NCBI GenBank assembly: GCA_032821775.1
Contig: JAVLRN010000012.1
Location: 62,001 to 126,000 of the forward strand
Direction of reading: 5' to 3'
Origin: Sanguinoderma infundibulare
Taxonomy: Eukaryota; Basidiomycota; Agaricomycetes; Polyporales; Polyporaceae
DNA: 64,000 nt
Shown here: positions 10,501 to 22,300 of the stretch, piece by piece
Layout: each line of letters starts with the position of its first letter
Numbering within the stretch: position 1 is the stretch's first letter
Translations under genes and position numbers: made by a program
The notes under the pieces: generated by a model
Databases searched by the model: none
The model's input: only the letters and a program-made list of their open reading frames with translations
Told to the model about the DNA's origin: nothing

Positions 10501-12815
10501 ACTGCGTAGACTCTGAGAACCTCTGCTTGGAGGCATTGCTACGACTGTCAGCGCGACCGTCAGCGTGATCGTCGGCGCGGCCTTCAGCGCGGCCTTCAGC
10601 GCGGCCATCGACGCGACTGTCGGCGAGACCGGCAGCGCCCCCTTCAGCGCGGCCATCGACGCAACCGTCGGCGCGACCGGCAGCGCCCTCTTCAGCGCGG
10701 CCATCGACGCGACCGTCGGCGAGACCGGCAGCGCCCCCTTCAGCGCGGCCATCGACGCAACCGTCGGCGCGACCGGCAGTGCCCTCTTCAGCGCGGCCAT
10801 CGACGCGACCGTCGGCGAGACCGGCAGCGCCCCCTTCAGCGCGGCCATCGACACAACCGTCGGCGCGACCGGCAGCGCCCTCTTCAGCGCGACCGGCAGT
10901 GCCCCCTTCAGCGCGACCGGCAGCGCCCCCTTCAGCGCGGCCATCGACGCGACCGTCGGCGAGACCGGCAGCGCCCCCTTCAGCGCGGCCATCGACGCAA
11001 CCGTCGGCGCGACCGGCAGCGCCCTCTTCAGCGCGGCCATCGACGCAACCGTCGGCGCGACCGGCAGTGCCCTCTTCAGCGCGGCCATCGACGCGACCGT
11101 CGGCGAGACCGGCAGCGCCCCCTTCAGCGCGGCCATCGACACAACCGTCGGCGCGACCGGCAGCGCCCTCTTCAGCGCGACCGGCAGTGCCCCCTTCAGC
11201 GCGACCGGCAGCGCCCCCTTCAGCGCGACCGGCAGCGCCCCCTTCAGCGCGGCCATCGACGCCCCCTTCAGCGCGGCCATCGACGCGACCGGCAGCGCCC
11301 CCTTCGGCACACCCGCTCTTATAACCTAAGGATGTACAGGCTTGTTAGCCATGGATTGCCTGCTAAGGCTATGCGCCAAATGAACCTTCACTCCAACCTT
11401 CCACTGGAAACTGGAACTCCGAGAAACCCTCCGGTCTACCATTTAAGCTACCGTCCACACTACTGTCCGCACTACCGTTCGCGCCACCGTCCGCGCGACC
11501 ATTCGCGCTGCCGTCCGCGCGACCATTCGCGCTACCATCCACGCTACCATTCGCGCTACCATCCGCGCTACCGTTCGCGCTACCGTTCGCGCTGCCGTTT
11601 GCGCTGCCATTTGCGCGACCGTTTGCGCGACCGTTTGCGCGACAGTTTTCGCGATCGTTCGCGTGACAGTCTGCGAGGCTGATATCTGGACCTAGGTATG
11701 TACAGGTTGGTTAGCCAAAAATCTCCCATGAATGCCACTAACAATACGAACCTTCAGTAAGACTCTCTATCTGAACACCCGAGACACCCTTCGCCTCGCT
11801 CTCCGCACTGCCGTGAGCGCGACCATCCTCGCTGACACCTGCCGCATCATCCACGCATCTTCAAGTGTGATCGCCCAAGTAAGTCAAACCGCCATTACAA
11901 GAGAAGTTCAAACAACTTACCCGTCACCACGGAGATGGGACAATTCAGCAGGCAGCCACGCCAACAGCGGAAGTGTAACGTCCCGGCTAATGCCCACGTG
12001 ACTGAGGTCCACGCCTCGACCACCATCCATGTCCCCGCTCTCCTTTGCAGCACCTCCATCGGAGGAACGGTGGCCAATTACACCGGTGTTTAGACCAAGG
12101 ACGCTTTCAGGAGTCACAGTGGGGCTTTCTACATGCGCAGAGGCAGGCGGCGGACCCATCCCAGGAATACGTAGGGGCGACGACGGTGCTGTGCGTTCCC
12201 AACATCAAACACAATGTGTAGCAGACAAGACAAAAAACGAGACTCACAACGCGTCATCCTGATTGAGCTGCTACCAACCTGCCGTCCAACCATGGCTCCC
12301 ACGGGAGGGATGGTAGACAGAGGAGTGGTTGCTTGTGTTCGAGTCGCCAGATCCTCAGAGCTGGCCAGCGGGGAGGTCGCACTTGATCTTGCCGTAGACG
12401 CTCCACCACATCCACCGTCACAGGACCCTACAGCATCTACAGAACTCGACGTCACACCAAGAAGACAATTACTCCAAAAATAAATTGCACCTTCTACTTT
12501 GACAGCGGACGCGTTAGCCTTGCGCCTCCGCCCGCCCCGCTGGAGTGGGGGTGGAATCTGGATGCCAGGGACAAGGGTTGGCGCAGGCGGAACATTCGTG
12601 GAGTCAGGTGCCTTGGAACGCCCCCTCAAGTGCATATCGTGAGTGGATGTAGCGGGTGCGTTTAGATGCCACTTTCGGTTTTTGGAGCCATGTTGCGGAC
12701 GTGTCTGGCTAGAGTGCGCCTCCAGCACCTGACCAGGAATGCTTGAACCTTGTTCAGACTGCGAGAAATCAGGTCAAGCAGTAGAAATAGAACAGCTCTG
12801 CAACGAACGCACCAT
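7505..12815 (-). CDS. Large Agaricomycete-specific protein with repeat exons (function unknown)
   Basis: Multi-exon minus-strand gene. The start is inferred as a single-codon exon: ATG at 12813-12815 directly before a GTGCGT donor, joining SEQGSSIPGQVLEAHSS. Then come a basic, Ser/Pro-rich N-terminus (GGRRRKANASAVKVE), a linker (DMDGGRGVDLSHVG), two repeat exons (11455-11690 and 10535-11329), and a conserved block: LNLWNLYGAYFKDHQKEEL (about 10240-10300), CYQAFLEVYGEEDAKTLLG (about 10030-10085), YGFSGIVALVGNNPNSDGG, FFEMRCRTDRDGVLSHLKA (about 9635-9695), KKLPWKSAG, VRWRNWPEAVPLPPIAAP (about 9110-9210) and GRRLFIDGRVDRLGPAR (about 8800-8860). The C-terminus is highly charged (Lys/Glu/Gly) and ends Pro-rich at SVPET. 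These blocks resemble an uncharacterised, lineage-expanded mushroom family from memory; no enzyme motif is visible. A TAA at 8942 must be bypassed by an intron before 8911, and that splice is unsure. It follows the KDZ gene in the same direction. Confidence 0.65.
7953..8052. repeat. 12-bp CpG-rich repeat inside the C-terminal exon
   Basis: About eight units of GCGACCGTCCCC/GCGCGATCGTCC type. On the minus strand they read GDGRGDGRGDGRADDR in the frame of the host gene. Unit length is a multiple of three, so copy changes keep the frame. Confidence 0.8.
8583..8696. repeat. Polypyrimidine microsatellite (CCTTCC-like)
   Basis: A run of CTTCCC/CTTCTC units on the plus strand. In the minus-strand gene it codes a Lys/Glu/Gly/Arg tract (KGKGKGKGKEKEKARRKRN). 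Such charged tracts are low-complexity linkers or nuclear targeting regions. Confidence 0.85.
10570..11308. repeat. 24/48-bp minisatellite coding a Gly/Ala/Asp/Arg-rich repeat
   Basis: About fifteen tandem units of 48 bp (two 24-bp halves), each containing CTTCAGCGCGGCCATCGACG and CCGGCAGCGCCC. On the minus strand, in frame with the flanking exon, it reads RAEGGAAGLADGRVDG repeatedly, framed by GYKSGCAEGGAAGR at the N-side and GRADSRSNASKQRF at the C-side. Units are nearly identical, which suggests recent expansion. The plus-strand frame through it is a shadow. Confidence 0.9.
11455..11676. repeat. 12-bp repeat array coding ANGS/ANGR/ADGR units
   Basis: About eighteen units of CGCGCTACCGTT / CGCGCGACCATT type. 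In the minus-strand frame of the exon starting PDISLADCHANDREN the units read ANGRANGRANGSANGS. The exon follows an acceptor with the same branch-point context (GGCTAAC, then CTGTACAT) as the next repeat exon, which suggests exon duplication. Confidence 0.85.
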
Positions 12816-13769
12816 AAGCTTATACTGGTTGAAACAGGTGAGTTGAACACGACGACGCAGAAATTTGCAGCACGGAGCAGAAACGGGAGACGACCAAGAG
12901 AGGGGTGACAAGGCCGCTCCCCGAAGCACGCGCTAGAATCCCGGGGTACCATTGAGCATTTGGTCAAACGCGGGTATATGCGAGATCGCACCCGACTGCT
13001 ATAACAGGGAGGTCAATATGCCATGAGGGCAGACATCTTGCGAACAGTGGCGGCATCAGAGACGGATGCTTCTCTTTTTTCCAGACAGCAAGGAGCCGTA
13101 ACACATCTGCGAGAGCTCTACACCCATCCATTTAGATGACAAGAGCCAGAGATAAAATGTACAGCTCACTTGATTAACTAACAGCCCGGGGACAAAATGC
13201 GACCGGCCTACAAACATCAAAGATAAGCACGCGATTCATTCCCAACCACATGAATTCGCAGGGGTATGCCTTTGGACAGGTGAGTCGTCTTCCAGTCAAC
13301 AGTCAGTTGGTTCGATCTTGGGGAAGGCACAGCAACTCGTTATGTGAATTGTCTTACCTTGAAAGTTACATCCGTGGCCGAACGGAGGATACCACAGACG
13401 ACGAATCGCGTTAACGTGTGAACGCCACGTAACGTTACACCCATAGACTTGACATCGAACCTCGTTGTCAGTCCAGTTGGCCACCTTTGATTCATAACAC
13501 CACAAGAGCCCCCTACCTTAGAGAAAGCGCAGGAAGTATAGTATCGGAGGTGACCGCGTTAGCAAGGAGAAGAAACGGGGGCATGAGCACTGCCTCTCTG
13601 AAAGCACTCGTGTGGGCTCCGCGGATTTGACGCATTATTCTCGTCCATTCCCATACACACGTACGTACAAATACATCCTGCTCGGAGTCGACAAGAACTT
13701 GACATGTAAGCGATGAGGGCCCGAAGGATGCATCAGAGACGATGGTGATTTTAGCTAAGCACGTTGGGA
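12816..13769. other. Spacer between the unknown gene and the KDZ gene
   Basis: About 950 bp with only short open frames on both strands. It holds the 3' flank of the KDZ gene and the promoter side of the gene starting at 12815. I see no motif, repeat or RNA gene in it. Confidence 0.5.
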
Positions 13770-16700
13770 TCATTCCGCCCCTGCGGTCCGAACAACATCC
13801 ACGTAACCTTCTTTGTCATACGACGGGAAGCTCTCCAACGAGTCGCCACTGTCACGCTGACGACCAGACAAACAGTGCTTCATCGAGGCCCACAAGCTGA
13901 GGCAGTGTTCCTTCATAGAAAGACGGGTGAAGGCCTGTCGGTTGGCATAGGAGTCGACCCCCTCAGAATAATCCGGTCGGTCCTCAAAGTGGCGGCCTAC
14001 CTGCTGCTCCCACCAGTGCTCACGTCGCTGATGGTGCTTGACGATACGACACATTTCGTCGTGAAGCAATTTGCACTTCTTCGCGCTGGTGAATGCCCGA
14101 GCGCGAGCCTCGCACCACTCAACGCGCAAGGCTGCAAAGAATGTTATTAATGCACAAGCGCAGCCGCGACAAGCTAAATGACGTACCGTCGTTCAAGTCC
14201 CCATTGGCACGAATATCCAGCAGCTTAGATCGATCCAGGACCCCAGTTCGGCAAAAGCGCCAGATCCACGACACGTCAAGTTCACTGGCACTCCCATCAG
14301 CCTTTGGAATGCCACGCACGTCGCTGTCCCTCAACTCTTCGAGGTATACGATGGTCTTGCCGAGAGCAGCGGCGAGCTTTCTAAGGCCAGCGTAGGCGCC
14401 ACGGTAACGAGCTACGTCCATCCCCATTTTTGCCTGGACAATGTCGGCAACCAGGTTGGTACGCCTCGCCTTCCCTTCCACGTTGGGATACCTATAGGCA
14501 CATGCGCGGATGTACTCGGTGACCTGAATATGATCGCGAAGATAAGCGAGAGCATCAAAGGCCTGGGCCTCCCGCATGCGCCATTCGAATTCGAGGAGAT
14601 TGTTGGGGAGGTGTGATTCGGAAAAAACGACTGAGGGGAAAAATAGTGGCAAATCCTGGGAGGCCGAGATAGCATTGAAGGCGGGTTTCGTTCGCAGTGA
14701 CGCGACGATGGGCATGAGGTGCTGCACAAGGTCGTGCCACGCGTTAATTCGGTGTCGCAGGCGGCCCTGATCCTCCACGAGCCTCGCCCAATGGAGGTCG
14801 ACAGACTGGGATTCTGACCCGGCCAAAGCAGCACGCAGCCGTCGTCTAGGTACGATGGGATTGAGAAACGACTTAACTGCTATAGCTAAGAATAACTTAC
14901 TGCTCGTCTTCGAGATCTAGTCCCATAGCGATGATCTCGCTGGCTGTCTCCCCACTGGGAGACCCAAACGTAGCCTCGCCACAATGGATCGCCTTCAGAT
15001 CCCGCTGGTATAGCTCAAGACGAACGGTCTTCTGGGTTAAGTCTGCAGTAACGCTCGTGAGACCGGGCCATGGTGCCTAAGACAAGTATACGCACGACTA
15101 CGTGTTGTCTCAAAGGGGTTGGTAGCCGTCTTGCCCTCCGTCTCCCACGTTGCTATCATTTCCCGCCACGACTCCGCATGGCGGGAAGGAACGCACTCGG
15201 TAAGAACATGGAAAACCTTGTCGTATAACCGACGCTGGGAGACGGCGTGTTCGGCGTCCATAAGAAGAGTCATGGCTGCATGCGGTTCAGGTCACAACTA
15301 CAGCATCAAATTTGGACTAAACGAAACGTACGCAGCATGGTGACCTTGGTCCAGTTCCAACATCTAAGGGTATGTTCAAGGACATCCTCGCCCCAGCCTC
15401 CGTCAATCGGGATGGTCGGGGTTCCCCATACAATGTCCATGGCGTTGCGCTGGCGAGAGAAGTCGGCGACGCGAGACGGTTCTTGACAGTTACCATCCGG
15501 GTCTTCACAGTCGTATACGAGATCAGGAAGAAGCACGCTCGAAGGAAATGCGGAGTCGCTGTAGGGTGGCGGAATAGGTGAACGATAACAAAGATATGTA
15601 GTCGACACGATCGGCTGACATACCTCCCAGTCTCTACTGCGCAAGCGCACACCTTGTGGTGGGGACATGCGATGGTCATCAGGCCTGAGAAAGCGCGTCG
15701 GTAAGCGTGATCGCGCATGACGTGATTTTGCAAACTCCTAACCTCCGTCCCTCCCAGATGGAAGATTAGGGCCTCGGTTACCGTGTTCCCCATCGAAGAG
15801 TTTGCGCTTCGGGGCATTGGAGTCCGGAGTCCGAGAGAAATGGCGCAGCCGGCTGTATCGCGATATATCAGGGTTGGACTATCACGGCGAACTCAAGACT
15901 AACCTGTGCTTGGGAGATACCTCACTATGATCACGGGGTGCGTCTTCGCGGCCTTCCAGAGTTGCAGCAACACCGTCGGGGTCCTTCTGTGTCCCAGACC
16001 TCTTCAACCCCTTCAAGAGTTGCCATTGTCTCATCATGGTAAGAAAAGCAGTCAGTTGGTTCTACGCAGGTGTGTGAGTATAGTAATGTTGAAAAAGAAG
16101 AAGGTAATGACGCACCATCGAAGCGTTAACACCGGTACTGTGGGTGACGAGGAGCAAGGAGCGGTAGTAGCCCAAGATAGATATGCTCGACAGAGCGGAC
16201 AGTGCATGGAAGTGTTCAAGGAGGCGAAACGTCGCCACAGTGCAGGGAGCCGTGGCGGTTGCGGGGAACCAGCGCTGGCGGAGCAGCTGAAGAGACGGTG
16301 AAGCAGCGCCCTCACAGCTACAGAACATAACCATGACTTCGCGAATGCCCGACAGGTCGAGCACGACGATGGGACCAGAAAGGGAGACATGGGGGTGAGG
16401 ACACTTCCCGTCAAGGTCATGTCCCAACTGGAAACGCAGGCCGAGCAGACTGAGCTCCTCGGTCTGAAACCGGTTCCCCGTCCACCGCTGAAAGTTAAAT
16501 ACAGTCATTTGGCATGTCATCAACACGTTCTGAATCCGTGAACACGAACCTGAACGCGATGAAGTGGGTGACGCGTATGGATCGCCAAGCAGCACCCCAA
16601 GCAATATAGTGCCCGATCGAAGCAGTCATCGCATCGGAGGCCAACACCGCCAGGGAGAACCTCACGACAGCCACCGCACTTGTTACTGACGAAGTGGCCT

Positions 16701-17193
16701 CGCCCATCCAGTCGCATGAGCTCAGCGACATAGTTGTCGTTGTGCTCTCGCCATTGTTGGACAGATGTTTCCTGTGATAAATGAATACGATTTCAGATTC
16801 GGATTATGAAATTGAACTCACCGCCGCAATGCGGGCATGGACAAGCAAGTCTGACTCTACCGAAGACAAATAATTGTAGATATGGTTGGTGTCGTGGCCC
16901 GTTGCCAAGGGTTCAGCCGAGACGTCAAGCAAAGTTGTGACCGTGGTCGGTGCCGACGGAGATGTAGGGTGGAGCCGGCTTTTGAGGGACGCAGAACTAA
17001 AGGCGACAGTTGTACCACTGTCGGTAAGGGTGCGAATGGTGGCCTTTGGGGAACTTGGGAGCTTGCGCTCACCGTAGCTGCCATCACGAGAGAAGGAGCC
17101 CATATTGTTTCCGCGAAATTTGGAATGTTTCGCGGTACTGAATGGGAGGGAGAGATTGGCGAGGAGGTGCACGAGAGTCGCTGAGACCCCCAT
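13770..17193 (-). CDS. KDZ transposase, CxC2 type, core probably degenerate
   Basis: Minus-strand multi-exon gene of the Kyakuja-Dileera-Zisupton transposase superfamily. ATG at 17191-17193. After a low-complexity N-terminus comes the classic lead-in WREHNDNYVAELMRLDGRG, then the CxC2 cysteine cluster (C-x2-C, C-x2-C; CDDCFDRALYCLGCCL, HTRHPLHRVQ; about 16520-16770) and its second half LLGLRFQLGHDL ... VVLDLSGIREVMVMFC ... LLRQRWFPATATAP (about 16150-16495). QWQLLKGLKRSG (about 15990-16040) continues the family pattern. The C-terminal part is also clear: EDVLEHTLRCWNWTKV (about 15345-15400), WREMIATWETEGKTATNPF, EFEWRMREAQAFDALAYLR, RVEWCEARARAF, stop at 13770-13772. Between about 15900 and 15510 only 400 bp remain where the family has some 250 residues of catalytic core; the usual DGEG site reads DPDGNCQE. 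I infer loss or decay of the core. Lies between the TET-side genes and the unknown repeat protein. Confidence 0.8.
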
Positions 17194-17705
17194 GGTAGCA
17201 GCGCCGAGGAAGAATGCTGGGAAGAGCGAAAAAATCGTTCGACTATATGAAACAACACAACGAGGTATTTTTGATGCGGAAATCCTCTTGGAATGAGGGA
17301 ACCGAGCACCACTTCAGCAGTGTAAACGTTCTCGAAGTTGGACCCGACGTGAAGGAACCCACGTAAGATCATGACGAGATCACCATTAATAGTACCAATT
17401 AGCCAAAAACTGTACTCTTCGCGGGCTTCCATAAGGCTTCGCAACAGCCTGTTGATTTGAAGGGGTAGCGGACGTCGGAGAATCGCTCGGCTAATCACTG
17501 ACTAGGCCATCCACTGACAACAAGGTCTCGCAAATGTCAATTATATCACCCCCAATGTTGGAACGATGAAATGTGGTAGATATATTAGGATGGACCAGTC
17601 TGGATACGAGTCATGCAACTTCGGATTCCAAGCAGGGTACGCGCGTGTCACGTCAATGGGAATCTCCAAGAAAATATATACCGCCCAAGTAAGGCATCAG
17701 TACCG
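17194..17705. other. Spacer
   Basis: About 510 bp between the start of the KDZ gene and the stop of the RNase H1 N-like gene, expected to hold the KDZ promoter. No repeat, coding exon or RNA structure was recognised. Confidence 0.45.
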
Positions 17706-18872
17706 CTACATATCTATCGATCGTGCCTTCTGAATGACAGCCCCCATGGCCTCTGCGTTACGGAAATCCTGGACAGCTTCGTCATATGATGTGTAGCGAT
17801 GAAAGCTCTGTCCTGGCACGCTATTAGTCGAGCAGTGTGCTTCAAACCTGCGTTGGGAGAATGAGACGGCTGCATATTTGAATCGGAGGTCGGACTATAC
17901 TCACAGGTGATGGAAGACACCGACGCGTGTGCCAACGGTGACAAGGTACCAGACATTCGTGGAGGCATCGTATTTGTCCATATGGGCTGAATATGAGGGT
18001 AGGGAGACAGGTTGGGGAGTTCGCGTCACCTCAGGGACGGTGGTGGTGTCTGTGGCGGTGGCGTCGGCGGTGGCGTCGGCGTCGGCGTCGGAGCAAGACT
18101 GAACTTGCGGATTCGCGTGAGACGAAATGGAAGGCGAAGCACTGGCTGAGCTTAGGGCGAAAGCGCGTTCACGAGTGCGGGGCTGAGGTGCGTCAATGAC
18201 CCATGATGTACTCACACGAGAAGTGCAGCGAGCAGCACTCTCCTCAGAACTATGATCGTGGTTCCAAGGACAAGAATGCTTTTGAGAAGGCGTCGAAGGG
18301 GATCCTTGATGCCCAATGGGATGAATAGAAGCCTTGAAGTCAGAACCCTGTCAGTCAGGATGTAGCGACACTCAACGACGAGCCAAATGACAGAGACACG
18401 ACTACCCAGAAAGAGGTGCCATGATGGGGAGCAGGAGTTGTTCGGCCGTTACCGTTACGCACGTTTGATTCGACAGCAAGAGGCCCCTGGTCATGGGATG
18501 AGGTTGGACGCGGATGGGTATCTCCGAAGGTGCCATGCGGACACTGAGGTTCTGCGAGTAGCGTGAATCTCCAGCAGAAGCCTTGATGCTACCAAAAGGG
18601 AAGCAAACTTACGATTGAGAGCCATCCGTAAGCAGTGCGTGCAGACAGATGGCCGAGCCCGAGAATCGTTGACTGGTACCTATGTCAAAATGGATAGATG
18701 GAGGGGTATGAGATCACTTACAGCAGTCGTTGCATACGAGACAGATTATGAGGCGGAGTATGAGCTCTAGAAGCTCAACAACTGTGTGATGAGAAACAGG
18801 TTGAGGGCCAAGGCCTTTGTGGTCGCGCGTACCGTGACCGTCGTCGTCCACTGCACTATCGCTGACCGTCAT
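17706..18872 (-). CDS. Zinc-ribbon plus RNase H1 N-terminal (hybrid-binding) domain protein
   Basis: Minus-strand gene of about six exons. ATG at 18870-18872 (MTVSDSAVDDDGHG). Exon 1 ends LRLIICLVCNDC; using the acceptor at GTACCAG it joins FNDSRARPSVCTHC, giving a C-x2-C ... C-x2-C zinc-ribbon-like pair. The middle exons are Ser/Pro/His-rich (GSDFKASIHPIGHQGSP) followed by an Ala/Asp/Thr tract (about 18030-18095). The last two exons form WYLVTVGTRVGVFHH + LFEAHCSTNSVPGQSFHRY + TSYDEAVQDFRNAEAMGAV, which fits the RNase H1 N-terminal / viroplasmin-like fold known to bind RNA:DNA hybrids and dsRNA. No RNase H catalytic domain is present. Stop at 17706-17708. It lies between the TET/JBP and KDZ genes in the same orientation, with about 440 bp to the TET stop. 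Inferred role: nucleic-acid binding accessory; the sequence does not prove a link to transposition. Confidence 0.7.
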
Positions 18873-19313
18873 CGTGAGGAAATGGAAGGCGTACAATGGG
18901 AGTCCGCGCAGTTGGGATGCCTTTATACGTTTAGCTCAGCCTGGTTCGGTGAGGGGATTGATTCATTGCGGGATGGGGACAACCTTGAGGAATGCTTGTG
19001 CGAACCTGCGTGGAGACCGCTGTTCCGGATCACTGACGCTGAATTCAGCCCTTTTTGCACAGAAAAGCTAGACCATCTCACCATGAATGTCAGAACCGTA
19101 TCCGTGGTACACAAGTGAGCAAGCGCTAGCCTGTCTGTTGCCGAAAGCCGAGTTGCGGGCATTCCCCGATCTAATTTCCAGCACGTGCCTCCCCTCGTGC
19201 GTCGCGACGCGTCTCTCTTCCCTCACCCTTTCAGTCATTTCAAGTATCCTCTTCGATTAACAGCGATGATACGTGTCCAGTGGGATAAAGGGATAAACAA
19301 ACTACAAGGGTAG

Positions 19314-22300
19314 CTAAGCTCTCATGTAGGCATTGTTATCCCAGCCCATGCAGTTGCGTACCCACTTCATTCCCTCTCTATCAGAATGGCACACCAGGGA
19401 CGCTCTAGTTCCAGAGTAGGGAAGATTGAAGTGAGTGATGCGATGGGAGAGGAAGAAAATGAAGTCTCCGCATCGAAGAGGAACCACCAGGCCAAGCTCC
19501 TGAAGCGCCAGTTCTCTGCCAGTGAAGGTGCCCACTGGAAGGACCACGCATGCTTCGAGGTCCTTCCTGTCCCGATGACCATGTGTGGAAACGTTGAGAT
19601 TAACAACGAAGCCAGAGAAGGGCTTCGCAGGACTGCTCTCGTATCCTGGAAGTGCACTGGCGTAGCACTGGATCTTGTCCACAAGGTCAGGGAAGTGCGC
19701 CCTCAGCTGCGACGTATACAAAGGTAGTTAGCCGCAGAGCCTCAACTGCAGAGGTCTTAAAGCCCACAATACTTACGCGCTGTTTCATCTCACCGAAGAA
19801 TTCCGAGAACGCCTGGCTCAACTTCTGATATAGCTCTGGATGAGACGTAATATCCTTGGATGGGTAGGGCACGAATTGGCCATAGTTGGTGCGTTTTGCC
19901 CGCTTCATCTGCTGTGGATGGACATCTGTTGGCGCGTCATCACCCTGGGTTGGCATAGCGTCAAACCCTAAGTGCCATGGCAAGGTAGGCAGAGACGTAC
20001 CTGAGTACCACATCGTGCCCAGGTGTTCCAATGAGTACTCTCAAAGGTCTGGTCATGCATTGAATGCTCCACGTGAAGAAGAACGCTTCCTGGATGGTCA
20101 GCTTCCACAGCTGCAAACGCGCTCTCCAGGTTCTTCTCCAGGTTGTTGGCAATGCGCTTTGGGATATCGCCAACGACGAACGCCAGCAAGGAGCCGTCGA
20201 CGGAGGTGAACGCCACTCTTTGACTGCGTTTGTTCAGTAACTAACAAACAGGCATGCGCGGGAACAGAACGCACTTATCAATTACGCTTTCGGGAACTCT
20301 TAGGTAGCGGCCCTTGGCTTTGACACCGTCAGCGTCAAACAGTTTATCTGCGAGCTAGAAGGCAGAGATGGTAAATGGTTACGTGTACAGGTCTAGACCA
20401 CCCTAAAGCCTACCTGCGCCTTGAGATCTTCCAGGTCAGCTGGGACGTAAGCTTGGGCAGCGAATTGTTGTTCTGCCGATGTCCATGTCATACGTTCCTC
20501 ACCCGCTGGCGGTAGAGGAACGTTGTTGTGCGGATGGCCTAGGTTCACAGCGACAGGCACCGTAATGAGGGGAGGCAGGGCCTCCAAGTCTGTGACCTCA
20601 CTGGCAGCAGCCTCCGCCCTTTGGATGAGGTCGTTCTCGTCTGAAAAGTCGAATCCAGGCAGGTCTCGACCAGAGAAGTCCAAGGCCAGCGGGGGGATAG
20701 ATAGACTAGGAGAGGTCGACGAGGGCGTTAGAAGTGTGAGCTCGCTTAGAGTCGGCGTTGACTGATTGGACGAAGCCCGAGAGCTGCCTAGACCAGGAAG
20801 AAGCATGCGCCTTTGCAGTCCAGCCAAAGGCTGAGAGACCCAAGGTAGGCCGCTGGATTCTAGAGACAGAGCTGTAAAAACAGGATCCCAGAGGGACCAG
20901 TCTCTATCGATAGGCACGAAGTCCCTAGTTGCATGGGAAAGTAAGGCACTTGATATATTCCAGAGCGTTATGAGGGCGTACTTACCGCATCGGTATTTGC
21001 TCCCATAACCTGTCGCTCTGCTGAAGGTTGGAGCACGTGATCGTCTCTGGAAGGGAGTTTTGCTCAAGCTGTTCCGCGCTAAAGAGGTTGGCCAAAGTGA
21101 GAGGAGCTCGACGGCCAAACTCCCGTAGCAAGGGGAAAAGCCGATCACAGATTAGTGCGCGGTTTTGATCCCCAGCACCTGCCCCTCTCAGTTAGCGGAA
21201 AAAAATACGGCGAAGATGGGGCGCTAACCTTGGGGCTGACGAAGGTAGTGACTCAGGGCACGTATGCTCTTGCGAGGGAGAAGTTTGACCGATGACATTT
21301 GACTGCGTCCTGCGACCACAAGCAAAAAATATACAGATCCTGTATAACAGAACGATTTGTGACAAAGTACAAACAGGTGGTACCTGTACCACGTACCTCC
21401 GGCGGCCAGGGTGACGTACTTCCTCCCCCATGCCATCCATTTATCGAATTCTTCTTCCTGTGGAGTAGCTCCAGGGTAGGCTTGAAGCAGGTGATGGTGC
21501 AAGTCCTGCCGTTTGATATTCTGGGCAGCACAGACGCTACCAGGGTATGGACGTTAGACCGGTAATAGTTATAGCACACGCAGAGACCTACCTCTCAGCC
21601 TTGATCACCAGCTGAACGCAGGTTATCATCTGGGTAAAAGATACTGCGCTGCCTACACCTTGAATGCCCTGCACTCGCTGCATGAGAGTCTCCAGAGTGT
21701 CACACTGGAAGGCGCGACCCAGCATGGAGCAGTCAGCCACCACCTCGACCAAACGATTTACCCAACGCTGGCATGAAGGGTCATCCAGGTGACCAGTCTT
21801 ACCAGACAACAGCTTAAAGAGCGTGTCGTCGGCCTCTTTGTCACGTGCAGGTATGATTCGGTCGCCATCCGCCGCCACCACGTTCCATCTGACCCTTACA
21901 GTATCCTCCTCTTCATTGTCGGCAGCTTCTGCATTGCTCCTCGTCCTCTTCATGGGAGGCTCCCAAGCCACACCGCCTCGGGCACAGGGTGGTCTTCTTC
22001 TAGGCTTGGAGTTCCTCGTGTTGCTCGAGGTCGCCTTAGCCTGAAGGGCAGGCACTTGCGCCGCGGCATTGGGATTAGCGTTCGAAGAGGCCCATACGTT
22101 CTCAGTGCCAGGGAGAGAGGTATGAGGGATCCCTGTCCTGGATACGTCGTTCTTCTTGCGCTTCGTACCGCGTTGAGGGGGTCCAGAAAATTCAGTGGTG
22201 ACCTCTCCCCTCGCTGAGTGCTGGGCGACAGGTTCCTAAGTTCAGGCTGTCTAAGTAAAAGCAAAAAGTCGCAAGACTGTACTCACAGGTTGCTGGAACA

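Noticed and set aside
10565..11329. Long open frames on the plus strand through the minisatellite (about 254 and 181 residues)
   Set aside because: The unit is a multiple of three and GC-rich, so all frames stay open. Only the minus-strand frame joins conserved flanking exons.
18030..18095. GGCGTCGGC tract as a separate mobile repeat
   Set aside because: It is a simple in-frame Ala/Asp/Thr coding run and its unit differs from the 12-bp repeat family.
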